Assembly: GCA_044464225.1 (NCBI GenBank)
Contig: JBIQLN010000024.1
Span: 1 to 54,901, forward strand
Source: 66-474 sp044464225
GTDB lineage: Bacteria > Pseudomonadota > Gammaproteobacteria > Xanthomonadales > Rhodanobacteraceae
DNA length: 54,901 bases
Direction: 5' to 3'
In this document: piece after piece, positions 37,935 through 46,259 of the stretch
Position numbering within the stretch: the stretch's first letter is position 1
How the letters are laid out: each line of letters starts with the position of its first letter
Translations under genes and position numbers: made by a program
The notes under the pieces: generated by a model
Told to the model about the DNA's origin: nothing
What the model saw: only the letters and a program-made list of their open reading frames with translations
Databases searched by the model: none

Positions 37935-39214
37935 GCTCCAGCCCACGTTCCCTGCTGACCCTGAAGCGGTCGCCCGCCCGGGCTGACGGCGACGCCCTGG
38001 AAGAACGCCTGCACAAAGTGCTGGCGAACGCGGGCCTGGGCTCGCGTCGGCTGCTGGAGCAGCGGATCGCCGAGGGCGAAATCCTGGTCAACGGGCAAGC
38101 CGCACAAACGGGTTCCAGCGTACGGGCGGGCGATCGGGTCGAAGTCGACCGCAAGCAATTCATCGTCGCGACCGATCATCACGAGCACGCACAAGTATTG
38201 ATGTACCACAAGCCGGAGGGCGAGCTGACCACCCGCGACGATCCCGAAGGCCGTCCGACCGTGTTCGAAAACCTGCCGCACCTGAACGGTTCGCGCTGGA
38301 TTTCGGTGGGGCGGCTCGACGTCAATACCACGGGCCTGTTGCTGCTCACCACCGACGGCGAACTCGCCAACGTACTCATGCATCCCAGCCACGAACTCGA
38401 ACGCGAATACCTGTGCCGCGTGCATGGCGAAGTACCGGACGAAATGCTGGAAAAACTGAAGGCGGGTGTCGAGCTGGAAGACGGGCCGGCGCGCTTCGAT
38501 GAAATCCACGTCGTCAGTCGCGGGGGCAGCCACTGCTGGTTCCGGGTAGTACTGCACGAAGGCCGCAATCGCGAGGTGCGCCGCCTGTGGGATTCGCAGG
38601 GACTGCTGGTAAGCCGCCTGAAACGCATCCGCTACGGCAACATCGAGTTGCCGCGGGGCTTGCGCCCTGGCCAGCATGAGACACTTCCGGAGGACGCGGT
38701 GAAATCGCTGCGCGAACTGGCGGGTGCGGGTGCGGTGCAGCCCACGCTGACCTTGAAGCCGGTCCTGCACCAGCGCAGCGCCACTCGCGGCGTCACCGAG
38801 ATCCGTCCGGTCAGCAACACGCCCCACGCATGGACCGGGGTGCGGCACGACGAGGCGCGCGAACTCACCGCGTTCGATCGCGTCCGTCCGGATGATTTGC
38901 CCAATCGGGGCAAGCGGCGTCGTGGTCCGCCACGCGGCGATGTCAACGGCAACGTGCTGAAGCCCGACAAGCCCGCAAACAAGAAACGCCGCAAGGGCCG
39001 CGGTGTCGCCCCAGGTCAGGAACTGCCATCCGTGCGCACGTGGTTCGCCGGGGACAAGCGCCCGGCCGGCGGACAGAACCGCGCGGGTCCCAACCGCGGC
39101 GGCCCCGGCCGTGGTGCCCAGAATCGCGGCGGCTCGGGGGGCCGGAACGGCAGCGGCCCGCGCCGCGGCGGCCGCGGCGGCCATCGTGGCGGGAACGGGC
39201 CCGCCAACGGTTGA
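37931..39214 (+). CDS. rluB: 23S rRNA pseudouridine(2605) synthase RluB with long RGG/basic tail
   Basis: Pseudouridine synthase of the RsuA/RluB family. An S4 RNA-binding domain spans about 25-80 (ERLHKVLANAGLGSRRLLEQRI). The catalytic aspartate Asp130 is in SVGRLDVNTTGLLLLTTDGE, and ELEREYLCRVHG and EGRNREVRRLWDSQGLLVSRLKRIRYG follow. The protein is 427 residues against 291 in E. coli. The extra ~150 C-terminal residues are rich in Arg, Lys, Gly and Asn, ending in repeated RGG/GG units, and probably form a disordered RNA-binding tail. It modifies U2605-equivalent of 23S rRNA. Its ATGA overlaps the scpB stop. Confidence 0.95.
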   Translation: MSSSPRSLLTLKRSPARADGDALEERLHKVLANAGLGSRRLLEQRIAEGEILVNGQAAQTGSSVRAGDRVEVDRKQFIVATDHHEHAQVLMYHKPEGELTTRDDPEGRPTVFENLPHLNGSRWISVGRLDVNTTGLLLLTTDGELANVLMHPSHELEREYLCRVHGEVPDEMLEKLKAGVELEDGPARFDEIHVVSRGGSHCWFRVVLHEGRNREVRRLWDSQGLLVSRLKRIRYGNIELPRGLRPGQHETLPEDAVKSLRELAGAGAVQPTLTLKPVLHQRSATRGVTEIRPVSNTPHAWTGVRHDEARELTAFDRVRPDDLPNRGKRRRGPPRGDVNGNVLKPDKPANKKRRKGRGVAPGQELPSVRTWFAGDKRPAGGQNRAGPNRGGPGRGAQNRGGSGGRNGSGPRRGGRGGHRGGNGPANG

Positions 39215-39237
39215 TTGTTTCACGGAGAGATCACGCC

Positions 39238-39597
39238 ATGCCTGCGAACACCACGGTCACGATCTGGCACAACCCGCGTTGTTCCAAATCACGCGGCACG
39301 CTGGAATTGCTGCAGGAGCACGGCATCGAGCCCGCGATCGTCGACTACCAGAAAAATCCGCCAGGCGTGGCCGACATCGAACGCGCGCTGCAGTTGCTCG
39401 GCCTGCAACCGCGTGACATCCTTCGCAAGGGCGAAGCCGCCTACGCCGAGCTGGGACTCGAAAATCCCGGATTGACACGCGAACAGCTCATCGATGCGAT
39501 GGCCGCTCACCCGATCCTGATCGAGCGCCCGATCGTGTTCGCGAATGGCAAGGCCGCAATCGGCCGTCCACCCGGAAACGTGCTGGCGATTTTGTAG
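39238..39597 (+). CDS. arsC: ArsC-family arsenate reductase (glutaredoxin-type)
   Basis: A 119-residue thioredoxin-fold protein. The active-site segment IWHNPRCSKSRGTLELL contains the catalytic Cys15, followed by VDYQKNPPGVADIERAL, then LRKGEAAYAELGL and the substrate-arginine loop IERPIVFANGKAAIGRPPGNVLAIL. This matches the glutathione/glutaredoxin-dependent ArsC class, reducing arsenate to arsenite. No arsB or arsR is adjacent, so a general redox role is possible. GGAGAG lies 9 bases before ATG 39238. Its TAG stop codon lies inside the first bases of a dispersed repeat (ttgtaggagcg), so the repeat abuts or supplied the end of the gene. Confidence 0.9.
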   Translation: MPANTTVTIWHNPRCSKSRGTLELLQEHGIEPAIVDYQKNPPGVADIERALQLLGLQPRDILRKGEAAYAELGLENPGLTREQLIDAMAAHPILIERPIVFANGKAAIGRPPGNVLAIL

Positions 39598-39646
39598 GAG
39601 CGGCCCATGGCCGCGGTCGGGTCGCGCGCAAGATGCGCTCCTGCAA
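39592..39646. repeat. Dispersed inverted-repeat element (GTAGGAGCG type)
   Basis: ttgtaggagcg at 39592 is mirrored by cgctcctgcaa ending at 39646, with an inner ggccatgg-like palindrome and gcgcgcaagatgcgc. This form is a known class of intergenic repeat in Xanthomonadales-type genomes (from general knowledge; not searched). It begins inside the stop codon of arsC. Confidence 0.75.
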
Positions 39647-39652
39647 GGGCGC

Positions 39653-39740
39653 GTAGGCTGGGCTGAACACAGTGAAGCCCACCGATATGGCACCCTGGTG
39701 TTGGGCTTCGCGGATGAAGCCCGCCCGGCCCATCGCGCGC
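39653..39740. repeat. Dispersed inverted-repeat element (GTAGG-TGGGCTGA type)
   Basis: The left part gtaggctgggctgaacacag...gaagccca at 39653-39681 is the reverse complement, with a few changes, of the core at 8331-8364. The right part (tgttgggcttcgcggatgaagcccgcc, ending near 39735) pairs partly with it. It stands directly before the end of the omega-amidase gene and directly after another repeat, so the arsC/yafV gap is almost wholly repeat DNA. Confidence 0.7.
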
Positions 39741-39744
39741 GACA

Positions 39745-40551
39745 TCAGCGCAGATCGAACGAGTCCGCATCCATCCACGCCGGAAACTTCTCGCGGAACG
39801 CCGCGAGCGCGGCGGGATCTAGTGCAACGGTGACGGTTTGCTCCTGGGCACCGAGGTCGGCCATCGTCTGGCCCAGGCAATCCAGCACCGCACTGTCGCC
39901 CGAATAGGGCAGCTGGTTGCCATCGATACCGACCCGATTGACCCCGAGGCAATAGCTCAGGTTTTCGATCGCGCGGGCCCGCAGCAACGTGCGCCACGCG
40001 TGCGCGCGTGCGGCGGGCCAATTGGCAACGAACAACACGAGGTCGTAATCGAAGCCCCGTTGTGCATCATGGCCATTGCGCGAAAACACCGGGAAGCGCA
40101 GGTCGTAGCAGACCAGCGGGCAGATCTTCCAACCCTTCCATTCGACCACGAGCCGATCGCGCCCTGCGGCATAGCGCTTGTGTTCGTCGGCATAGCGAAA
40201 CAGATGGCGCTTGTCGTAATGCCGCACCTCGCCGTCGGGCGTCACGAACAGCAGCCGGTTGAATACCTTGTCCGGAGCTTGGCCATCGCCCACCCGCAAC
40301 TGCACGCTCCCCGTGATCGCGGCGTCGAGTTCCCGCGCGCGATCGCGCAGCCATGCGACGGTCGCCCCGCCCATGGTTTCGGCATCGCGGATCGCCTCGT
40401 TGGAAAAACCACTGGTGAAAGTCTCGGGCAACACCACCAGGTCGGTCCGCCCCGAAAGCGGCTCGATGAGCGAGGCGTAGTACTCACGATTGCCGGCGGG
40501 ATCGTGCCAGCGCGTGGCACCCTGTACCAGCGAAACTCTCAGAGCCTGCAT
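39745..40551 (-). CDS. yafV: Omega-amidase (YafV-like nitrilase family)
   Basis: Nitrilase-superfamily amidohydrolase of 268 residues with the catalytic triad Glu43 (VVLPETFTSGFS), Lys114 (HYDKRHLFRYADEHK) and Cys148 (LVCYDLRFPVFSRN). It closely follows E. coli YafV throughout, including the ending REKFPAWMDADSF. YafV hydrolyses 2-oxoglutaramate and 2-oxosuccinamate. The gene starts 13 bp inside the end of the aminotransferase gene ybdL, and the two enzymes act in sequence: glutamine transamination makes 2-oxoglutaramate, which the amidase turns irreversibly into 2-oxoglutarate and ammonia. ATG 40551 gives the family N-terminus. Confidence 0.93.
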   Translation of the reverse strand: MQALRVSLVQGATRWHDPAGNREYYASLIEPLSGRTDLVVLPETFTSGFSNEAIRDAETMGGATVAWLRDRARELDAAITGSVQLRVGDGQAPDKVFNRLLFVTPDGEVRHYDKRHLFRYADEHKRYAAGRDRLVVEWKGWKICPLVCYDLRFPVFSRNGHDAQRGFDYDLVLFVANWPAARAHAWRTLLRARAIENLSYCLGVNRVGIDGNQLPYSGDSAVLDCLGQTMADLGAQEQTVTVALDPAALAAFREKFPAWMDADSFDLR

Positions 40552-41684
40552 AGTCTTTCCGCGGCAGTTTGCAGCGTTTCGTCGTTCTTGGCGAAACAGA
40601 AACGCACCAGCTTCGCATCCGGCGCGGTTTCGTAGAACGCCGAGACCGGGATTGCGGCCACACCCGCTTCGCGGACCATCCACTCGCAAAAATTCAGATC
40701 GTCGGTGTCGCGGATCGCGGAGTAGTCGGCCAACTGGAAGTAGCCCCCATGGACATCCGGCAACTCGAATCGCGAACCCGCCAGCAATTCGCGAAAGCGA
40801 TCGCGCTTGGTTTGATAAAAGCCCGCCAGGTCCCGCGCGTGCTGGGGATCGCTCTCCATCACCTCGGCGAATGCGCACTGCGCCGGATGGAACGTGCAGA
40901 AGGTCAGGTACTGGTGCACCTTGCGAAACTCCGCCGTGAGCGGCTTGGGCGCGACGCAATAGCCGACCTTCCATCCCGTGCAATGCCACGTCTTGCCGAA
41001 CGACGAAATCACGAAGCTGCGCTCGGCCAGCTCGGGACGACGCGACACGCTGAGGTGCATGCGACCATCGTAGATGATGTGTTCGTACACCTCGTCCGAG
41101 ATCACAAGCAAGCCGTGCTCGGTGGCGATCGCCGAAAGCGCGTCGAGATCGCGCTCGGTGAACACCGCCCCCGAGGGATTGTGCGGGCTGTTGACCATGA
41201 TCATGCGCGTCTTCGGCGTGAGCTCGTCGCGCACACGCTGCCAGTCCACCGCAAAATCCGGCAGATCGAGCGGAACGTGCACGGCGCGTCCACCGGCGAG
41301 CGCGATCGCCGGCTCGTAGCAGTCGTAGCAGGGATCCAGTACGATGACCTCATCGCCCGCATGCACCGCGCATGCGATTGCCGCGAATATCGCTTCGGTC
41401 GCGCCGGAGGTGACGGTTACCTCCGTGTCCGCACTGATGCGCCGGCCGTAGAGACGGTCGACCTGTAGCGCGATCTGCTCGCGCAATTTCGGAATTCCGC
41501 TCATGGGCGCGTATTGATTGCGTCCCTCGTTCATCGCCCGCGCCAGCGCATCGCGCAGATTGCGGGGAGTCTCGAAATCGGGAAAGCCCTGCCCCAGGTT
41601 CACAGCGTTGTGTTCCAGCGCGAGCTGGCTCATCACCGTGAAAATGGTGGTGCCGACTTTGGGGAGTTTGGTTTCGATCTGCAT
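40539..41684 (-). CDS. ybdL: Methionine/glutamine-type aminotransferase (YbdL/KAT-like)
   Basis: Fold-type I PLP aminotransferase of 381 residues. It starts MQIETKLPKVGTTIFTVMSQLA, as YbdL does, with NLGQGFPDFETP, VNSPHNPSGAVF near 164-175, ISDEVYEHIIYD, and the Schiff-base Lys231 in SSFGKTWHCTGWKVGY. Family enzymes prefer methionine, aromatic residues and glutamine as amino donors. Coupling with the adjacent omega-amidase indicates a glutamine transaminase-omega-amidase route that re-aminates 2-oxo acids such as 4-methylthio-2-oxobutyrate. AGGTGG lies upstream of ATG 41684. The LysR gene upstream is 80 bp away on the same strand. Confidence 0.92.
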   Translation of the reverse strand: MQIETKLPKVGTTIFTVMSQLALEHNAVNLGQGFPDFETPRNLRDALARAMNEGRNQYAPMSGIPKLREQIALQVDRLYGRRISADTEVTVTSGATEAIFAAIACAVHAGDEVIVLDPCYDCYEPAIALAGGRAVHVPLDLPDFAVDWQRVRDELTPKTRMIMVNSPHNPSGAVFTERDLDALSAIATEHGLLVISDEVYEHIIYDGRMHLSVSRRPELAERSFVISSFGKTWHCTGWKVGYCVAPKPLTAEFRKVHQYLTFCTFHPAQCAFAEVMESDPQHARDLAGFYQTKRDRFRELLAGSRFELPDVHGGYFQLADYSAIRDTDDLNFCEWMVREAGVAAIPVSAFYETAPDAKLVRFCFAKNDETLQTAAERLCRL

Positions 41685-41764
41685 CGAAGTCGTTCCACCT
41701 GGGAGAACGTTTGCGGAGCCGCCAGGCACGGGCCACGCAAGATGCCGGCGATGGTAGCACGCTG

Positions 41765-42721
41765 TCAGTGGCCGCCATTCAACAATTCGTCGGCGCGATG
41801 TTCGAACGCATCGGCCAGGAATTCCACCAGCGCCCGCACGGCCGGCAACATTCCGCGACGACTCGGGTACACCAGATGCAAAATCCCCTGCGGAAGGCCC
41901 CAATCGGGCAGGATCACCTGCAGGCGCCCGCTTCGCAGCTCCTCCACGCAAGCCGATTCCGGCACCCAGGCGATGCCGACGCCCTGCACGGCGGCTTCGA
42001 TCAGCACCGGAAACTCGCCCGTGACCAGCCGCGGCCGCACCGTGACGGTGGTCTTGGCACAAGCGCCGTCGTACAGTTCCCAAGTCTGCTCGCCTTCATG
42101 CTCGAAAACGCTCAGTACCGGCAACGCTGCGAGGTCCTGGGGACCGTGCGGCTCCCCATGTTGTTGGAGGAAGGCGGGGCTGGCGACCAACACCACCCGT
42201 TTCGGTCCGAACCCGCGTGCCACCAGCTCGGCATCCGTGTCCAGTTTGTCGCGCACGCGAATTGCCACATCGAAACCTTCGCCGATCACGTCCACGCGCC
42301 GGTTGCTGGACAGCACCCGCAATTGCACATCGGGATGGCGGAGCAGAAACGTCGGCAGCAGCGGCGCCAGGAGACTCTGTGTCAGCGACACCGGGCAACT
42401 CAGCCGCACCAGGCCGCGAGGCTCACCACCCAGGGACGCGGCATCCTCGGCTGCCGCGCGCGCTTCGGCCAGCATGGCGTGGCAATGGCGATAAAAACGC
42501 TCGCCAGCTTCCGTGACCACGAACTTGCGGGTAGTCCGCTGCAGCAAGCGAACCCCCAGCCCGTTCTCGAGTTGCGACACGCGTTTGCTCAGGCGCGATT
42601 TCGGAATGCCGATTGCACGGCTGGCGGCGGAGAACCCGCCATGCTCGACCACGGCTGCGAAAAAGTACAGGTCATTGAGGTCGGGCAGGGTTCCGTAGGC
42701 GACGGACACGTTGTTCTCCAC
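41765..42721 (-). CDS. LysR-family transcriptional regulator
   Basis: A 318-residue regulator. The N-terminal winged HTH is DLYFFAAVVEHGGFSAASRAIGIPKSRLSKRVSQLENGLGVRLLQRTTR (about 17-65). The effector domain starts at GLVRLSCPVSLTQSLLAPLLPTFL and contains DVAIRVRDKLDTDAELVAR and VLIEAAVQGVGIAWVPE. This subtype (AaeR/PA-type, often controlling quinone or aromatic-stress genes) is frequently divergent from a reductase gene, and here azoR stands divergently 99 bp away. Regulation of azoR is therefore likely but inferred from position. The next gene downstream, ybdL, is on the same strand and could also be affected. Confidence 0.92.
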   Translation of the reverse strand: MENNVSVAYGTLPDLNDLYFFAAVVEHGGFSAASRAIGIPKSRLSKRVSQLENGLGVRLLQRTTRKFVVTEAGERFYRHCHAMLAEARAAAEDAASLGGEPRGLVRLSCPVSLTQSLLAPLLPTFLLRHPDVQLRVLSSNRRVDVIGEGFDVAIRVRDKLDTDAELVARGFGPKRVVLVASPAFLQQHGEPHGPQDLAALPVLSVFEHEGEQTWELYDGACAKTTVTVRPRLVTGEFPVLIEAAVQGVGIAWVPESACVEELRSGRLQVILPDWGLPQGILHLVYPSRRGMLPAVRALVEFLADAFEHRADELLNGGH

Positions 42722-42820
42722 GATGAACGATGCGTTCGGATTTCCCCATCTTATCGAAGCGGCGCTGCGTTCCTATCGTTTGCGTGTTGCCGCGCAATGC
42801 GGCTCCAACCGGAGACGATC
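42722..42820. promoter_or_regulatory. Divergent promoter region of lysR and azoR
   Basis: A 99-bp gap between divergent starts. It contains the inverted repeat gaacg-atg-cgttc at 42725-42737, directly before the LysR start and well placed for autorepression. No standard T-N11-A box with clear symmetry could be fixed near azoR. A GGAGA ribosome-binding site for azoR lies at 42811-42815. Confidence 0.4.
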
Positions 42821-43402
42821 ATGAAATTGCTGCACATCGATTCAAGCGTACTCGGCGAAAATTCCGCTTCGCGCAGCCTGACTGCGGCGATCGTCGCACG
42901 CCTGCGCATCGAGCACGCCGGCATCGAAGTGATTCATCGCGACCTTGCCGCGCAAACGCTGCCGCACTTCACGCCGGTGCTGGAAGAAGGCCACCCGTGC
43001 TGGGCGCGCAACGCCGAAATCCTCGACGAATTCCTGGCCGCCGACATCGTGGTGGTCGGCGCACCCATGTACAACTTCAGCATACCTTCCCAGCTCAAGG
43101 CCTGGATCGACCGCATCCTGGCCGCGGGAAAGACGTTTCGCTACACCGAGAAAGGGCCGGAAGGCCTGGCGGGCGGCAAGCGCGTGATCATTGCATCCGC
43201 GCGCGGCGGCATCTACAGCGATGCGACGGGCAAGACCTCCGACTTTCAGGAAGCCTACCTGCGCCGCATATTCGGGTTCATGGGCATCGACGAGCCCGAA
43301 TTCGTGCGTGCCGAGGGATTGAATCTCGGCGTGGACCAACGCCAAGCCGCCCTGGCCAACGCGCGACGGCAAATCGAGGGCGAATCGCGCGTCGCGGCCT
43401 GA
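42821..43402 (+). CDS. azoR: FMN-dependent NADH-azoreductase
   Basis: Flavodoxin-like fold of 193 residues: MKLLHIDSSVLGENSASRSLTAAI (phosphate-binding start), then the FMN-binding segment VVVGAPMYNFSIPSQLKAWIDRILAAGKTFRYTEKGPEGL. The further FMN-loop ASARGGIY and the C-terminal GFMGIDEPEFVRAEGL are also present. These match AzoR/AcpD, which reduces quinones and azo compounds by two-electron transfer and protects against thiol and electrophile stress. It has a GGAGA ribosome-binding site and a divergent LysR regulator. The 150-bp gap to the convergent YdeP-like gene shows nothing further. Confidence 0.95.
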   Translation: MKLLHIDSSVLGENSASRSLTAAIVARLRIEHAGIEVIHRDLAAQTLPHFTPVLEEGHPCWARNAEILDEFLAADIVVVGAPMYNFSIPSQLKAWIDRILAAGKTFRYTEKGPEGLAGGKRVIIASARGGIYSDATGKTSDFQEAYLRRIFGFMGIDEPEFVRAEGLNLGVDQRQAALANARRQIEGESRVAA

Positions 43403-43552
43403 ATCGGCTACGGCGTCGCGAGCCCGCCCCCTTCAAGGCGAAGGTGCGAAGGTCCGGGATGGGATATCCGGGTGTGAAGAAACCCTACCCCTCCCGGCCC
43501 TTCGCGTTGAGGCAGGAGGAAGAAACGGGCTCTCGGGACAAAGGGCAGGAAG

Positions 43553-45847
43553 TCACGCGACGATTCGCACCGGCACCGATTTGGCCGCCGGGGTCTTGCT
43601 GTACACCGCATGGTGCGACAGCGGAATCAGCGGATTGCATTCCGGATAGTAACCCCCGACACAACCCCGAGGAATGTCGAACGCGACCACCCGCAAGCCC
43701 CCGACTTCACGGTCGACGCCGTCGCCGGCATCGGACACGAGTTTCACCGACTGGCCTTCGCGCAAACCCATTCGCGCGATGTCGTCCCTGTTCATCAGCA
43801 CGACCGCGCGGGTACCGTCGATGCCGCGGAAGCGGTCGTCGTAGCCATAAATGGTGGTGTTGAACTGGTCGTTGGAGCGCATCGTCATCAGCCGGAAACG
43901 ATTCGGCGTGTCGTCGAAACCGGTGGCGCTCAATGCCGGCGGCTGGATGAAGTTGGCCTTGCCGGTAGCGGTCTTCCACACCCGTTCGCGCGCGCTGTTG
44001 GGCCGATGGAAGCCGCCCGGCTGCCACATGCGCTGGTTGAAATCCCTGAACTGCTCCGGATACGTCTGTTCGATCGCATCGCGGATCGCCGCGTAATCAT
44101 TGGCCCAAGCGTCCCACGGCACCTTCGGGTTGGGCGCGAGGGTGGCTTTCGCCAACTCGACCACGATCCGTGTTTCCGATTTGAGTTCCGGACTGGCAGG
44201 TGCAGCCCTGCCCACGGAAGCATGGATGCAACTGGTGGAATCCTCGGTGGAAAGCACCTGCGGCTTGCCGTTTTCCTCGACCCGCTCGATGCGTCCCAGG
44301 CACGGCAACAGGTAGGCGAGTTCGCCGTTGACGAGGTGCGATCGGTTCAACTTGGTCGCGATCTGCACCGTGAGCCGCAGGTTGCGCCATGCCTCCGCGA
44401 CTCGCTCCTGCTCGGGGATCGCGCGCAGGAAATTGCCGCCGAGCCCGATGAAGCCGCGCACCGTTCCAGCCAACACACCTTCGCAAGCCTCGACCGTGTT
44501 GAGCCCCTTCTCGCGCGGCGGCTCGAAACCGTACTGTTCCGCCAAGCGGTCCAGCGGCACCAACGCAGGATCGTCGGCGATGCCGACCGTGCGCTGCCCC
44601 TGCACGTTGGAATGCCCGCGCACCGGACACAATCCGGCGCCGGGTTTGCCGACGTTGCCCCGCAACAACATGAAATTGGCGAACATGTGGATGTTGTATT
44701 CGCCAAGCACATGCTGGGTCAGGCCCATGCCGTATACGCCAATCACCGCGTCGGCCCTGGCGTAGGTCGCCGCCGCGCGTTCCAGTTCGGCGCGCTGCAA
44801 CCCGGACGCGGCTTCGATGTCATCCCATGACTGCGCGCGCAGCCAGGTGGCGAATTCGTCGAACCCATGGGTGTGTTGCGCGACGAATGAGGTATCCAGC
44901 ACGCGCGGCGCGCCGTTTTTCGCGGCTTCGTCGTCCATGGCAACGAGCGTCTTGCACAGCCCCGTGATCGCCGCGATGTCGCCGCCGGCTTTCACCTGCA
45001 GGTATTGCGTGGCCAGCTGCGTCTCCTTGCCGGCGAGCAACTCCATGGGGCTTTGCGGATTGGTGAAGCGCTCCAACCCGCGCTCGCGCAGCGGGTTGAA
45101 TACCACGATCGGCACGCCGCGTCGGGCCGCCTTCTGCAAGTCGTGCAGCATGCGCGGACTGTTGACGCCGGCGTTCTGGCCGAAGAAGAAGATGCAATCG
45201 GTCCTGGCGAAATCGTCCAGCACCACGGTGCCGACCGCGGCACCGACGCTCTTGCGCAGCGCGATGCCGGTGGCTTCGTGGCACATGTTGGAGGAATCCG
45301 GCAAGTTGTTGTTGCCGTACATCCTCGCAAACAGCGCGTACAGGTAGCTCGTTTCCAGCGAGGCGCGGCCCGATGCATAGAACACCACCGATCTCGGATC
45401 GGTTTCGCGCAGTCGCTTCAGCTCATCGCCGATCGCGCGGAACGCCTCGTCCCATCCACACGGCACGTACTTGTCGCTGGCGCGGTCGTAACGCAGCGGA
45501 TGCGTCAGCCGGCCCTGTTGCTCGAGGTCATGATCCGGCCAATTCAGCAACTCGGCGCACGTGTGCTGCGCGAAGAACTCCGGCGTGGTTCGCAGCGAAG
45601 TCAGCTCCCAGGCACTGGCCTTGGCGCCGTTCTCGCAGAACTCGAACTTCAACGGTTTTTCCGGCTGCGGCCACGCACATGACACGCACGTGAAGCCGCG
45701 CGGCTTGTTTTGCCGCCACAGTTCCTTCACGGTCGAAGGGATCGGCACCTTCTCGCGCTGCAGGATGGACTTGACCGACTTGACCGAGCCCCAGCCACCG
45801 GCGGGGCCTGGATACGGTTCGATCTTCGGTTTGCGGTCATCGTCCAT
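43553..45847 (-). CDS. Molybdopterin oxidoreductase, YdeP/FdhA-like alpha subunit
   Basis: A 764-residue molybdopterin-dependent oxidoreductase of the YdeP/CbbBc group (E. coli YdeP 759). An N-terminal Cys cluster region has Cys54, Cys57 and Cys71 (FTCVSCAWP...FEFCENGAK). Cys189 in SSNMCHEATG stands where formate dehydrogenase H has selenocysteine. Further signatures are GQNAGVNSPRMLHDLQKAARRG, GMGLTQHVLGEYNIHMFANFMLLRGNVGKPGAG and the C-terminal FNTTIYGYDDRFRGI. The substrate is unknown in most members; YdeP affects acid resistance in E. coli. No fdhD, beta or gamma subunit or Mo-cofactor gene is in the window. The gene is followed by convergent azoR. Confidence 0.88.
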   Translation of the reverse strand: MDDDRKPKIEPYPGPAGGWGSVKSVKSILQREKVPIPSTVKELWRQNKPRGFTCVSCAWPQPEKPLKFEFCENGAKASAWELTSLRTTPEFFAQHTCAELLNWPDHDLEQQGRLTHPLRYDRASDKYVPCGWDEAFRAIGDELKRLRETDPRSVVFYASGRASLETSYLYALFARMYGNNNLPDSSNMCHEATGIALRKSVGAAVGTVVLDDFARTDCIFFFGQNAGVNSPRMLHDLQKAARRGVPIVVFNPLRERGLERFTNPQSPMELLAGKETQLATQYLQVKAGGDIAAITGLCKTLVAMDDEAAKNGAPRVLDTSFVAQHTHGFDEFATWLRAQSWDDIEAASGLQRAELERAAATYARADAVIGVYGMGLTQHVLGEYNIHMFANFMLLRGNVGKPGAGLCPVRGHSNVQGQRTVGIADDPALVPLDRLAEQYGFEPPREKGLNTVEACEGVLAGTVRGFIGLGGNFLRAIPEQERVAEAWRNLRLTVQIATKLNRSHLVNGELAYLLPCLGRIERVEENGKPQVLSTEDSTSCIHASVGRAAPASPELKSETRIVVELAKATLAPNPKVPWDAWANDYAAIRDAIEQTYPEQFRDFNQRMWQPGGFHRPNSARERVWKTATGKANFIQPPALSATGFDDTPNRFRLMTMRSNDQFNTTIYGYDDRFRGIDGTRAVVLMNRDDIARMGLREGQSVKLVSDAGDGVDREVGGLRVVAFDIPRGCVGGYYPECNPLIPLSHHAVYSKTPAAKSVPVRIVA

Positions 45848-45887
45848 CAGCCGCTCCGCATGCGAGGATGCCCGACAGTGTAGAACA

Positions 45888-45977
<90 letters not shown>

Positions 45978-46079
45978 ACAACTTCAAGCACCTACGCCGG
46001 ATTGCCTCGGCACATCCCGTGCCTCGCCCTTCGGGCCATCGGCTGCGCCGATGTTCGCTTCGGCATCCGCCTCCGCGAG

Positions 46080-46122
46080 CAAGCCCCGTGCTTTAGACCA
46101 CTCAGCCACCTCCCCACAACTT
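46080..46122 (-). repeat. Duplicated 5' half of the tRNA-Ser gene with its upstream flank
   Basis: Bases 46088-46122 repeat 45950-45984 with one mismatch in 35. With looser pairing the match extends down to 46080/45942 (about 40 of 43), that is, from 7 bp of 5' flank through acceptor strand and D-arm to the anticodon. The copy lacks the 3' half, so it cannot make a tRNA. The copies are in the same direction, 138 bp apart. The 100 bp between them has no open frame and no other recognised feature. Confidence 0.85.
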
Positions 46123-46130
46123 GTTCGTCA

Positions 46131-46166
46131 TTCCGGACAAGCCCGCGTAGCGGGCGCGATCCGGAA
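46131..46166. repeat. REP-type cruciform element between serS and tRNA-Ser
   Basis: ttccgga and tccggaa arms enclose an inner perfect palindrome gcccgc-gta-gcgggc. The whole starts gtcattccggacaagccc, a form widespread as an intergenic repeat in proteobacteria (general knowledge). A degenerate mirror end (gcatgacgattcc) occurs near 46214-46226. It lies immediately beside the tRNA-half duplicate. Confidence 0.75.
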
Positions 46167-46259
46167 CCCAGTGCCTTTGTTGCGACCCCTGGAATGCCGG
46201 ACCGGCCTGCGTCAGCATGACGATTCCACGATGGTCTTCGCATCGAGCCGAATGCCACC

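Noticed and set aside
45978..46122. Calling the tRNA-Ser half-copy a phage attachment site
   Set aside because: It is the 5' half, not the usual 3' half, and there is no integrase or cargo between the copies.
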